A DNA stretch of 64,000 nt from contig NZ_QZWH01000008.1 of the NCBI RefSeq assembly GCF_003601925.1, forward strand, positions 24,384 through 88,383. The letters run 5' to 3'. Every line of letters begins with the position of its first letter. The stretch's first letter is position 1. The notes under the pieces were generated by a model. It saw nothing but the letters and a program-made list of their open reading frames with translations. It was not told the DNA's origin and did not search any database. Source of the stretch: Buttiauxella izardii. GTDB lineage: Bacteria > Pseudomonadota > Gammaproteobacteria > Enterobacterales > Enterobacteriaceae. Of the stretch, positions 13,700 to 21,720 are shown one piece after another. A program made the translations under genes and the position numbers.

Positions 13700-14416
13700 A
13701 TGGCAACGCATTTCGCAAGATGGACGATCAACCCAAAGTACCCCTTTTCAAGCCGGCTGAATGACGAATGTCATGCCCACGCCCGCCAGATGCCAGAACA
13801 CCGCCGCTCACGATTTTTAGCCTCCCGCAGTCTGTTGGCTGAATTGCTTCATATGCTGTATGGCATTCAACAATTGCCGAAAATCATCACCGACGCCGCC
13901 GGACGCCCACATTTTGCCGACCCTTCACTGACCGATTTCAGCATTGCCTACGCCGGAAACAAAGTCGGCGTATTGATCACGACCGAAGGCCGTTGTGGGT
14001 TGGATATCGAGATAAATCAGTCGTTCGGCAATCTTCCTTCTGTTGCCGCTTCTTCAAGCTTTCGCAGTAATGAGTCCATCTGGATAAACAACCAAAAAAA
14101 TCCGGGTGAGGCCAAAGCGCAGCTGCGCACCTTGCATCAAAGCGCATTTAAGTTGACGGGGCGCGAAGAAAGTTTGCAGCTTCTGCCGGGTGCCGGGCGC
14201 ACACGCGTGAGTGACCAGACTGAAATAGAAGCGATCAGCGACGTAGAAGGGTTACTGATTTGGGGTTGTGTGGTTTCTCCCGCAATCGAAAAACTGAGTT
14301 TGTGGGAGTTTGAAAGCCCGCAAAACTGGCATAGTCTGTGGGATGTTCAATCTCGCTACCGGGATCCCGACGGCAGCATCATTCGCTTAACCAGTATGTC
14401 GTCCGAAAAAGCGTAA
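13700..14416 (+). CDS. yieE: Phosphopantetheinyl transferase-like protein YieE
   Basis: Putative 4'-phosphopantetheinyl transferase that would load CoA-derived arms onto carrier proteins. The 238-aa product aligns along its length with E. coli YieE as I recall it (MATHFARW, SRFLASRSLLAELLHMLYGI). The magnesium-binding motif appears as GLDIEI (Asp102, Glu104), preceded by FSIAYAG in place of the usual N-L-S-H. The second motif, normally W-x-x-K-E-A, is degenerate (FKLTGREE, Lys151). The start at 13700 follows AAGGAGAGAC. No carrier protein or synthase is nearby; chrR follows after 36 bp, as in E. coli. Confidence 0.88.
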   Translation: MATHFARWTINPKYPFSSRLNDECHAHARQMPEHRRSRFLASRSLLAELLHMLYGIQQLPKIITDAAGRPHFADPSLTDFSIAYAGNKVGVLITTEGRCGLDIEINQSFGNLPSVAASSSFRSNESIWINNQKNPGEAKAQLRTLHQSAFKLTGREESLQLLPGAGRTRVSDQTEIEAISDVEGLLIWGCVVSPAIEKLSLWEFESPQNWHSLWDVQSRYRDPDGSIIRLTSMSSEKA

Positions 14417-14452
14417 TATCAAAATTCAGCGTCCTGACACCAAGGAGTATTC

Positions 14453-15019
14453 ATGTCCGACACGTTAAAGATTGTCACGTTATTAGGTAGCCTTCGACAG
14501 GGTTCATTCAACGCCATGGTGGCGCGCACGTTGCCACGAATCGCACCGGCTGGAATGAGTATTGACGCATTACCGTCGATTAAAGACATTCCGTTGTATG
14601 ACGCCGATATGCAGCAAGAAGAGGGTTTCCCGGCGACCGTGGAAGCGATTGCCGAGCAAATTCGCGCCGCAGATGGCGTGGTGATCGTGACGCCGGAATA
14701 TAACTATTCGGTGCCGGGCGGCTTGAAGAACGCTATCGACTGGCTGTCACGCTTGCCGGAACAGCCGCTGGCAGGAAAACCGGTGCTGATCCAAACCAGT
14801 TCAATGGGCGCGATTGGCGGCGCGCGCTGCCAGTATCATCTGCGCCAGATTCTGGTGTTCTTAGACGCGATGGTGATGAACAAGCCCGAATTTATGGGCG
14901 GCGTGATTCAGAATAAAGTGGATGCGCAAACGGGCGAAGTGGTTGATCAAAGCACGCTCGATCATCTGTCCGGGCAGCTCACGGCGTTTGGCGATTATAT
15001 TCAGCGAGTTAAACGCTAG
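14453..15019 (+). CDS. chrR: NAD(P)H-dependent FMN reductase ChrR (YieF)
   Basis: Flavodoxin-like quinone/chromate reductase (NADPH_FMN-reductase family) of 188 aa, equal in length to E. coli YieF. The FMN-phosphate loop is [11 protein letters not shown] (about residues 13-23) and the flavin-ring segment is [21 protein letters not shown] (about 79-99, two overlapping motifs). It acts in the cytosol as a tetramer that reduces quinones and chromate by two- or four-electron transfer (family knowledge). Its stop codon overlaps that of the convergent ramR by 4 bp. Confidence 0.95.
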   Translation: MSDTLKIVTLLGSLRQGSFNAMVARTLPRIAPAGMSIDALPSIKDIPLYDADMQQEEGFPATVEAIAEQIRAADGVVIVTPEYNYSVPGGLKNAIDWLSRLPEQPLAGKPVLIQTSSMGAIGGARCQYHLRQILVFLDAMVMNKPEFMGGVIQNKVDAQTGEVVDQSTLDHLSGQLTAFGDYIQRVKR

Positions 15020-15588
15020 TTAGCCAAAGCACGCCACATCGTCTCAAAACCTAACGCTTTAAAATCGCCAGCTCGTTCCGGTTCGCGGCTGGCGAACTCC
15101 ATCGTCGTTTCTGCCAGGGACGAAAAAATAGCATCGCTAAATGCGCGATACGGCCCGCTGCTGAAGGCTTTTAAGATCGATTGCGAGCAAATTTCGTGTA
15201 ATTCCGGGAACAACTCCGCCACTTTCTGCTTGGTTTCTTCGTCAATTTTATCGCTCACTGCGAGCTGGCGAATCGCGCGATGCGCTTGCGGATTGGCAAT
15301 CGCCCAGTCGATGTAACTGTTCCAGATATAGCGGGTGTATTCCTTCGGTTCCTTCAACGTGCGGTCGAGATTCGCCTGCATCGCCAACAGTAAACCTTGC
15401 TTCAAATGTAGATAAAGCTCGTTGAGCAAATCATCCTTCGTGGCGAAATAGCGAAACAGCGTGCCTTCTGCAACCTTTGCGGCACGGGCAATCTGCGCGG
15501 TAGACGCCACAATACCCGACTGGCCAATGGCAATAGTCGCCGCTTCCAGTAACGCTAGTTTTTTATCTTCACTCTTCGGACGAGCCAC
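15016..15588 (-). CDS. ramR: TetR-family repressor RamR
   Basis: Repressor of the ramA multidrug-resistance activator. The 190-aa product starts [10 protein letters not shown] and has the TetR helix-turn-helix [20 protein letters not shown] (about residues 30-49), closely like Klebsiella/Salmonella RamR; the ligand domain ends GFETMWRAL as in those proteins. The start is GTG (15586-15588). Identity is supported by context: it diverges from romA-ramA and the intervening DNA holds the exact RamR palindrome (15700-15725). No truncation or frameshift is seen, so ramA should be repressed in this strain unless point changes matter. Confidence 0.9.
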   Translation of the reverse strand: MARPKSEDKKLALLEAATIAIGQSGIVASTAQIARAAKVAEGTLFRYFATKDDLLNELYLHLKQGLLLAMQANLDRTLKEPKEYTRYIWNSYIDWAIANPQAHRAIRQLAVSDKIDEETKQKVAELFPELHEICSQSILKAFSSGPYRAFSDAIFSSLAETTMEFASREPERAGDFKALGFETMWRALAN

Positions 15589-15699
15589 AACGATTAACCC
15601 TCAAAATTAACGAAAGCGAATTGAATCACGCGAGCTACGCCACTGCAACGCTGAATGTCAGCGATTGAAAAGCATCTTGACGCAGGTCACTCTGTATCT

Positions 15700-15725
15700 A
15701 TAATGAGTGCTTACTCACTCATTAT
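15700..15725. promoter_or_regulatory. RamR operator
   Basis: Perfect 10-bp inverted repeat, ATAATGAGTG and CACTCATTAT with a 6-nt spacer. It contains ATGAGTG-N6-CACTCAT, the palindrome established as the RamR site upstream of ramA in Salmonella. It lies between divergent ramR and romA. Confidence 0.9.
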
Positions 15726-15777
15726 CAAGTTTTGTTAGCAACGTTCAAGTGGAAGGGGCGTACATGCGGGCCAGGAT

Positions 15778-16893
15778 ATGAAACGTCTCTCCTTATGCGC
15801 GGTTATTATTATGTTGATTGCTACAGCAGCCAGTTTGCCTTTTGTCCTGAATGCCGGGTTTGGTCAGGCTCCGCAGGGAGAAGGTTTAAGTTTAGTCGAA
15901 CGTTCTGCCAATTACGTGGATGGGCAATTCCGCAACCAGGTGCCAACCCAAAGTTATACCGGGAAGAAAAGTATCCTCGCGGCATCGTGGGAATTTTTAA
16001 CCTCTCGCACTGAAAACGCGCGCCCGCAACAGCCGCTGCCGCTGGTTAAAACCGATCTGGCCAGCCTGCCGCTGGAACAAGACACCATGGTTTGGCTCGG
16101 CCACTCCTCGTGGTATTTGCAGCTGGCGGGAAAACGCATTCTTATCGATCCGGTTTTTAGTCGTTACGCCGCGCCATTTTCATTTCTGAATAAAGCTTTT
16201 CCAGGGGATTACCCTTGGACGGCAGAGTCGATGCCGGAAATCGATCTGCTGATTATTTCCCACGACCATTACGATCATCTGGATTACGCCACTATCAAAG
16301 CGCTGAAACCTAAAATCCGCCAGATAATCACTCCGCTCGGTGTCGGTTCGCATCTGCGTTATTGGGGCGTAAATAGCGACATCATTCATGAAAAAGACTG
16401 GAACCAGGCGGTAAAAATCTCGAATGCGCTAACGGTTCACGTTTTGCCTGCACGTCATTTTTCAGGCCGTGGCCTGAAAAGAAACCAGACGCTTTGGGCG
16501 AGTTTCATGTTCGTGACCGACAAGCAGAAGGTTTATTACAGCGGTGACACCGGCTACGGGCCGCATTTCAAAGCCATCGGTGAACAGTTTGGTTTCGTGG
16601 ATATCGCAATTATGGAAAACGGCCAGTACGACGAGGACTGGAACAACATTCATATGATGCCAAAAGAAACCGCGCAGGCCGCCGTGGATTTGAATGCACG
16701 CGCCATTCTACCGGGGCATGCGGGCCGCTTTGTGCTGGCAAAACATACCTGGGATGCACCGTATAAAAGCCTGAGCGAAGCCAGTTCCGGCGAACCATTC
16801 CGCCTGTTAACACCGAAGCAGGGTGAGCCCGTTTTGGTGAACGACAACACTCAACAATTTAGCGCCTGGTGGGAATCAGCCAGTGCCATGTAA
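15778..16893 (+). CDS. romA: RomA, MBL-fold metallohydrolase
   Basis: Metallo-beta-lactamase-fold hydrolase of 371 aa, homologous to RomA encoded before ramA in Klebsiella and Enterobacter. A hydrophobic N-terminus (LCAVIIMLIATAASLPFVL, about 6-24) is a signal peptide or anchor, implying an envelope location. The di-metal motif HDHYDH spans residues 162-167, with His227 (PARHFSGR) and Asp257 (SGDTGY) as further ligands; the family includes UlaG and NAPE-PLD-like enzymes. Substrate unknown. ATG 15778 has AGGA just before it. It precedes ramA by 21 bp and is under the RamR operator. Confidence 0.88.
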   Translation: MKRLSLCAVIIMLIATAASLPFVLNAGFGQAPQGEGLSLVERSANYVDGQFRNQVPTQSYTGKKSILAASWEFLTSRTENARPQQPLPLVKTDLASLPLEQDTMVWLGHSSWYLQLAGKRILIDPVFSRYAAPFSFLNKAFPGDYPWTAESMPEIDLLIISHDHYDHLDYATIKALKPKIRQIITPLGVGSHLRYWGVNSDIIHEKDWNQAVKISNALTVHVLPARHFSGRGLKRNQTLWASFMFVTDKQKVYYSGDTGYGPHFKAIGEQFGFVDIAIMENGQYDEDWNNIHMMPKETAQAAVDLNARAILPGHAGRFVLAKHTWDAPYKSLSEASSGEPFRLLTPKQGEPVLVNDNTQQFSAWWESASAM

Positions 16894-16914
16894 GCGAATC
16901 GCGCGGGGGGACGA

Positions 16915-17256
16915 ATGACTATTTCAGCTCAGGTTATCGACACAATTGTTGAGTGGATTGACGACAATTTGCACCAGCCATTACGGATTGATGATATTGC
17001 CGATCATGCGGGTTATTCGAAGTGGCACTTGCAGCGTTTGTTTATGCAGTACAAAGGCGAGAGTCTGGGGAAATACATCCGTGACCGCAAATTGTTGCTG
17101 GCCGCGCGGGATTTACGCGATACCGATAACAAGGTCTACGATATTAGTTTGAAGTATGGTTTTGATTCGCAGCAGACGTTTACGCGGATATTTACACGTA
17201 CGTTCCACCAGCCGCCGGGGCGGTATCGAAGGGAAAATCATAGCCAGTCGCAATGA
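16915..17256 (+). CDS. ramA: AraC/XylS-family activator RamA
   Basis: Small global activator (113 aa) related to MarA, SoxS and Rob, which raises AcrAB-TolC expression and lowers porin levels. It consists only of the two helix-turn-helix motifs: IDDIADHAGYSKWHLQRLF (about 24-42) and ISLKYGFDSQQTFTRIFT (about 74-91), with FHQPPGRYR closing the second. It is almost identical in layout to Klebsiella RamA. The Shine-Dalgarno is strong (GGGGGGACGA). The stop codon is embedded in a terminator hairpin. Control by RamR is inferred from the upstream operator. Confidence 0.95.
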   Translation: MTISAQVIDTIVEWIDDNLHQPLRIDDIADHAGYSKWHLQRLFMQYKGESLGKYIRDRKLLLAARDLRDTDNKVYDISLKYGFDSQQTFTRIFTRTFHQPPGRYRRENHSQSQ

Positions 17257-17268
17257 CTGGCTATTTTT
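17240..17268 (+). terminator. Terminator overlapping the ramA stop
   Basis: ATAGCCAGTC and GACTGGCTAT form a perfect 10-bp stem with a 5-nt loop followed by T residues. The ramA TGA lies across the loop and the 3' arm. Confidence 0.85.
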
Positions 17269-17280
17269 ACGGTCACGCAG

Positions 17281-17306
17281 GCCGGATAAGCAAAGCGTCA
17301 TCCGGC
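17281..17306. repeat. REP-like palindrome copy 2
   Basis: GCCGGAT/ATCCGGC inverted ends around AAGCAAAGCGTC, nearly the same core as the element at 9998-10023. It lies between convergent ramA and adeP. Confidence 0.7.
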
Positions 17307-17314
17307 ACAATCAA

Positions 17315-18652
17315 TTAATGCGCGTCGATAAAGACGATTTTCAGAATGAACAACAGCGCCACAACAATCACGCATGGGCTGATTTCACGCCAGCGACCGG
17401 TGCCGAGTTTCATTACACAGTAAGAGATAAAGCCCAGCGCGATGCCTTCGGTGATGGAGAAGCTGAACGGCATCATCACAGCGGTGATAAACGCTGGCAC
17501 CGCTTCGGTCAGGTCGTCCCACTTCACGCGAGACAAGCTGGAAGTCATCAGCACGCCAACGTAAATCAATGCGCCCGCAGCAGCATAAGCCGGAACCATA
17601 CCCGCCAGTGGTGACAGGAAGATAACCAGCAGGAACAGCAAGCCGACGATTACCGCCGTCAGGCCAGTACGCCCGCCAACCGACACGCCAGAAGAGCTTT
17701 CGATATACGCAGTCACCGATGAAGTGCCGATAAACGCACCCGCAACAGAAGAAACGCTATCAACGTACAGCGCCTGCTTCATGCGTGGGAATTTCCCTTT
17801 TTCGTCGGCAAGACCAGCTTTATCCGTTACGCCAATCAACGTACCGGATGAGTCAAACAGGTTTACCAGCATAAAGGAGAAGATGACGCCTGCCAAACCG
17901 ATGTTCAGCGAACCGGCTAAATCAACCTGACCGACCACGGAAAGCACGCTCGGCGGAGCAGAAACAATGCCGTGATACTGCACGTCGCCCATCATCCAGC
18001 CCAGCAGCGTAGTCACCACGATGGAAACCAGTACCGCCGCGTGAATGTTACGCGAAGCCAGAATAGCGATGATAAAGAAGCCCAGCGCGCCCAGCAAAAC
18101 GCTGTGCGAAGTCAGGTTACCGATGGTGACCAGCGTGTCTTTGTTCGCAACGATAATCCCGGCGTTTTTCAGCCCCATCATGCCGATGAACAGACCAATA
18201 CCGCTGGTGATACCCACGCGCAGGCTCATCGGGATATTGGCAATCATCCAGTAACGCACGCGGAAAATGGTCAGCAACAACAGGCCCGTCGCGCCCCAGA
18301 AAATCGCGCCCATGCCGACTTGCCAGGAAATCCCCATCGCGCCAACCACCACAAAGGCGAAGAACGCGTTCAGGCCCATTGCCGGAGCCAGTGCCACTGG
18401 CAAGTTGGCGAAAATACCCATCAGGATGCTACCTAATGCGGCAATTAAACAGGTGGTGACAAAAACGGCCTGGGTATCCATACCAGCGGCGCCAAGGATC
18501 TGCGGGTTGACGAAAACGATATACACCATCGTCAGGAAGGTCGTAAGACCGGCGATCACTTCAGTGCGTGCCGTGGTGCCGTGTTCGCGCAGTTTAAACA
18601 CGCGCTCGAGCAGCCCCGGATTTGCGGCCGGAGTAGATTGTGGTTGGCTCAT
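17315..18652 (-). CDS. adeP: Adenine permease AdeP
   Basis: Inner-membrane proton symporter for adenine in the nucleobase transporter NCS2/AzgA group. The 445 aa equal E. coli AdeP (YieG), with family stretches ANLPVALAPAMGLNAFFAF, MMGLKNAG, LVNLFDSSGTLIGV and TSSVTAYIESSSGVSVGGR; about 12-14 hydrophobic segments. I chose ATG 18650-18652 because homologues start just before the GLLERVFKLREHG segment; a much longer upstream frame reads through the regulatory region. A PurR-like operator lies about 100 bp upstream. Confidence 0.95.
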   Translation of the reverse strand: MSQPQSTPAANPGLLERVFKLREHGTTARTEVIAGLTTFLTMVYIVFVNPQILGAAGMDTQAVFVTTCLIAALGSILMGIFANLPVALAPAMGLNAFFAFVVVGAMGISWQVGMGAIFWGATGLLLLTIFRVRYWMIANIPMSLRVGITSGIGLFIGMMGLKNAGIIVANKDTLVTIGNLTSHSVLLGALGFFIIAILASRNIHAAVLVSIVVTTLLGWMMGDVQYHGIVSAPPSVLSVVGQVDLAGSLNIGLAGVIFSFMLVNLFDSSGTLIGVTDKAGLADEKGKFPRMKQALYVDSVSSVAGAFIGTSSVTAYIESSSGVSVGGRTGLTAVIVGLLFLLVIFLSPLAGMVPAYAAAGALIYVGVLMTSSLSRVKWDDLTEAVPAFITAVMMPFSFSITEGIALGFISYCVMKLGTGRWREISPCVIVVALLFILKIVFIDAH

Positions 18653-18757
18653 TAGTCTTAATTCCGAACATTGAGAGGGAAAATCCGTCGCTATCCTATA
18701 CCAAAAATTACAAAACATGATGTCGAACGCAGATTTTTTTTCATTGAATTTTCTTAT

Positions 18758-18773
18758 ACGGCAACGATTGCGT
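18758..18773 (-). promoter_or_regulatory. PurR-type operator upstream of adeP
   Basis: On the minus strand ACGCAATCGTTGCCGT matches 11 of the 12 fixed positions of the PurR consensus (ANGCAANCGNTTNCNT). PurR control of adenine uptake would be logical, and the E. coli homologue is reported in the PurR regulon. Confidence 0.7.
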
Positions 18774-18816
18774 GCCGCAAAAATTGCGCAAATTGGGTAA
18801 AGTAGATATTTACTCT

Positions 18817-18942
<126 letters not shown>

Positions 18943-18957
18943 AAATAAGGAAGCGGT

Positions 18958-19623
18958 ATGTCCCGGATAGATGCGGTGTTCTTCGACTGCGATGGCACGC
19001 TAGTTGATAGTGAAGTGATTTGCTCCAAAGCCTACGTGCATATGTTTGCGCAATACGGCATCGAACTTGCGCTTGAGGAGGTTCACAAGACCTTCAAAGG
19101 GATCAAGCTTTACGAGATCATCGACACCATCAATGCCCAACATGGCGTGAATCTGTCAAAAGAAGTGCTGGAGCCAATTTATCGCGCCGAAGTTTCACGC
19201 TTGTTTGACAGCGAGCTGGTGGAGATTGAAGGAGCAACCGAGCTGGTTGCGCAAGTTAACGTGCCGATGTGTATCGTTTCCAACGGCCCGGTCAGCAAAA
19301 TGCAGCACTCGCTGGGCAAAACCGGCATGCTCCACCATTTCGAGGACAAACTGTTCAGCGGCTACGATATTCAGCTTTGGAAACCCGATCCGGCGCTGAT
19401 GTACCACGCCGCCGACGCGATGCGTGTCGAGGCAAAAAACTGTGTGCTGGTGGATGATTCAATGGCAGGCGCGCAATCGGGTATTGCCGCGGGAATGGAA
19501 GTTTTCTATTTTTGCGCCGACCCACACAACAAGCCGATTGATCACCCTAAAGTAACGACCTTTACCGATTTAGCGCAGTTGCCGGAGTTATGGCGTGCGC
19601 GGGGTTGGAATATTACCGGTTAA
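18958..19623 (+). CDS. yieH: HAD-family 6-phosphogluconate phosphatase YieH
   Basis: Beta-phosphoglucomutase-like HAD phosphatase of 221 aa, equal in length to E. coli YieH, which hydrolyses 6-phosphogluconate and related phosphates. Motif I is FFDCDGTLVDSE (Asp9, Asp11), the helical cap follows (about 16-85), motif II is VSNGP, motif III is KPDP, and motif IV is LVDDSMAG. AAGGAAG precedes the ATG. An ERIC element lies immediately upstream, so its promoter must lie within or before that repeat. Confidence 0.95.
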   Translation: MSRIDAVFFDCDGTLVDSEVICSKAYVHMFAQYGIELALEEVHKTFKGIKLYEIIDTINAQHGVNLSKEVLEPIYRAEVSRLFDSELVEIEGATELVAQVNVPMCIVSNGPVSKMQHSLGKTGMLHHFEDKLFSGYDIQLWKPDPALMYHAADAMRVEAKNCVLVDDSMAGAQSGIAAGMEVFYFCADPHNKPIDHPKVTTFTDLAQLPELWRARGWNITG

Positions 19624-19629
19624 ATTGCC

Positions 19630-19650
19630 AGGCGGGGGAACCCGCCTTTT
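19630..19650 (+). terminator. Terminator after yieH
   Basis: AGGCGGG, GGAA loop, CCCGCC then TTTT, between the convergent yieH and LacI-type regulator genes. Confidence 0.75.
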
Positions 19651-19652
19651 GT

Positions 19653-20687
19653 TTACGTGCTCTGGCGCAGCTCAATCTGGTAGTTAAATAGCTCGACTCG
19701 CGTTTCGTCTAATTCATCATCCCGATCATCATTGAGCAACTCAATCAGCAGTTTGCCCGCCTCTTTGCCCATCTTTTTATAATCAATACGAATAGAAGTC
19801 AGCGTGGGATGCGTCTGGTCGCAACTGTCGGAACCATCAAGACAGGCCACAGCAATATTACCGGGGATTTTCAGCAAACGGCGCTGGCATTCAAACATCA
19901 CGCCCAATGCAATGTCTTCGTGGCTGCAAATCACCGCATCCAACTCCGGCTGGCGCTGCAATATTTCCGTTAACGCATAGCGGCCAAACTGCAGGCTGGC
20001 GGCTTCCGGCGTAGTGATCACCTGGTCGGAATTCTGGTAGCGGCTCAGCATGGCTTTATGCCAGCCGTTAAGCTGCTGGCGTTGCAGGCGGTTATCCATA
20101 TGCGAGCCAATAAAACCAATATTCTTATAGCCCTGATCTAACAGGTGTTCCGTCAGTTTATGTGCCGCTTCAAAAAATGATGCCTCGAGGGAAATTGCCG
20201 CCTGGCTGAACGGGGAACCCACCACGTTGATGGTCGGAACATTGGCTTTTTCAAGAATTTGCCAGGTTTTCTCAGCCAGTTGCGAGCCAAAAATCACCAT
20301 CGCAGCCGGGTTGCTTTGCAGCAGCGTCATTAAGATTTCAGCTTCTTTATGTTGATTGTGCTCGTGGCAGCCGAGAAGTAGCTGGAATTCGTTTTTATTG
20401 AGAACTTGCTGTAACGACTGCATAAAGCGCGAACTGGCTTTGTCGGTCAGCGAAGGAATGAGTACCGCGACGGTGTCGCTATGGCCGGATGCCAGCGCAC
20501 CCGCAGCGCGATTAGGGATATAGCCCAATTCCGCAACCGCTTGTTCTATCTTCTCGCGCAGCTTGTCAGAAACCTGATCGGGTGTTCTTAACGCGCGGGA
20601 AACGGTCATGGTTCCTACACCCGCAAAATTGGCGACTTCTTGTAGTGTGACTCGCCCGGTACTACGGCGCTTACGCGGCTTTTCCAT
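19653..20687 (-). CDS. LacI-family transcriptional regulator of the adjacent PTS operon
   Basis: LacI/GalR-family repressor of 344 aa. The N-terminal helix-turn-helix is VTLQEVANFAGVGTMTVSRA (about residues 13-32), followed by the hinge helix NRAAGALASG that contacts the operator minor groove, and a periplasmic-binding-protein-like effector domain (about 66-340). The N-terminus KPRKRRSTGRVTLQEVA resembles GntR/IdnR-type members. It diverges from a PTS operon across 271 bp that hold three palindromes expected to be its operators. The inducer is unknown. Confidence 0.88.
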   Translation of the reverse strand: MEKPRKRRSTGRVTLQEVANFAGVGTMTVSRALRTPDQVSDKLREKIEQAVAELGYIPNRAAGALASGHSDTVAVLIPSLTDKASSRFMQSLQQVLNKNEFQLLLGCHEHNQHKEAEILMTLLQSNPAAMVIFGSQLAEKTWQILEKANVPTINVVGSPFSQAAISLEASFFEAAHKLTEHLLDQGYKNIGFIGSHMDNRLQRQQLNGWHKAMLSRYQNSDQVITTPEAASLQFGRYALTEILQRQPELDAVICSHEDIALGVMFECQRRLLKIPGNIAVACLDGSDSCDQTHPTLTSIRIDYKKMGKEAGKLLIELLNDDRDDELDETRVELFNYQIELRQST

Positions 20688-20832
20688 CTGGCCTCTCCGG
20701 ACAACGACAACTCACTGTTTTCATTATTTTTATTTCACCGACTATCCGTCAAACAATTGAACACGTTAGCAAAAACCCTAACGCATTGTATATGCCGAAC
20801 CGGGATATAGCCAAAGTCGGACTCGGGAAAAA

Positions 20833-20879
20833 TGATAGCGCTATCACAAACTCTGATAGCGCTATCAGGTAGCGCTACC
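20833..20879. promoter_or_regulatory. Three tandem palindromic operators
   Basis: Two perfect copies of TGATAGCGCTATCA (20833-20846 and 20854-20867, centres 21 bp apart) followed directly by GGTAGCGCTACC (20868-20879). The TAGCGCTA core with a central CG is typical of LacI-family operators. They lie between the divergent regulator and the PTS genes. Confidence 0.85.
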
Positions 20880-20958
20880 AAACGAGATATCCATCACATT
20901 AATTAGCGTGTGAAAAATCTACTCTCCCTGTTAATTATCATCGGGAGTTATCAGTCGC

Positions 20959-21402
20959 ATGTTAAAAACACTATTAACCGCAGAGGTCATTCAGGTCGTT
21001 GAGCAGGCTAAAGACTGGCGCGACGCCGTAGCGATTTCATGCCAGCCGCTGATCGAAAATGGCTCGATAGAACCGCGATACATTGATGCCATTTATCGCT
21101 CGCACGAAGCCATCGGCCCGTATTACGTGGTCGGGCCCGGCATTGCAATGCCACACGCACGGCCAGAAGAAGGGGCAAACAAACTCGCGCTGGCGCTGAC
21201 ACTGATCACTTCCGGTGTGAATTTCGATGCCGATGAAAACGATCCGGTGAAATTGCTGATTGTGCTGGCCGCCACCGATAGCACCAGCCACATCGAAGCC
21301 ATTTCGCAACTCGCCCAATTATTCGATAACGAACCAGACATTCAGGCCATTTTGTCGGCCAAAACATCGCAAGACATTTTGTCCGTCATTGCGCGCTATT
21401 AA
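20959..21402 (+). CDS. PTS EIIA component, ascorbate (UlaC) type
   Basis: Cytosolic phosphocarrier of a sugar phosphotransferase system, 147 aa, in the mannitol/fructose-like EIIA fold. The phosphorylated histidine is His66 in GPGIAMPHARPEEG, a segment nearly the same as in UlaC. It passes phosphate from HPr to the EIIB at 21418. The start ATG at 20959 follows GGGAG. First gene of an A-B-C operon; no phosphohydrolase or isomerase follows, so the sugar cannot be named. Confidence 0.9.
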   Translation: MLKTLLTAEVIQVVEQAKDWRDAVAISCQPLIENGSIEPRYIDAIYRSHEAIGPYYVVGPGIAMPHARPEEGANKLALALTLITSGVNFDADENDPVKLLIVLAATDSTSHIEAISQLAQLFDNEPDIQAILSAKTSQDILSVIARY

Positions 21403-21417
21403 TTATCCAGGAGAACA

Positions 21418-21708
21418 ATGATGAAAATCACAGTGGTATGCGGTAACGGTTTAGGCACCAGTCTGATGATGGAAATGAGCATCAAAACCATCGTTAAAGA
21501 TCTCGGCGTGAGCGCTGAAGTCGATCATGTTGACCTCGGCTCCGCCAAAGGTACGCCGAGCGATATTTTTGTCGGCACCAAAGACATTGCTGAGCAATTA
21601 GTCGCACAGTCCGTCGGCGGCAAAATCGTCGCACTGGACAACATGATCGATAAGAAAGCCATGAAAGAACGTTTGTCCGTGGCATTAACCGAGTTAGGCG
21701 CACTGTAA
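21418..21708 (+). CDS. PTS EIIB component, ascorbate (UlaB) type
   Basis: Small (96 aa) PTS EIIB of the lactose/ascorbate fold. The phosphorylated cysteine is Cys8 in VVCGNGLGTSLMMEM, the P-loop typical of UlaB and GatB. CAGGAG precedes tandem ATG codons at 21418. It lies 15 bp after EIIA and 12 bp before the EIIC frame, indicating one transcript. It receives phosphate from EIIA and passes it to sugar bound by EIIC; because EIIC is frameshifted the system may be inactive. Confidence 0.9.
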   Translation: MMKITVVCGNGLGTSLMMEMSIKTIVKDLGVSAEVDHVDLGSAKGTPSDIFVGTKDIAEQLVAQSVGGKIVALDNMIDKKAMKERLSVALTELGAL

Positions 21709-21720
21709 GCAGGGGTCGAT

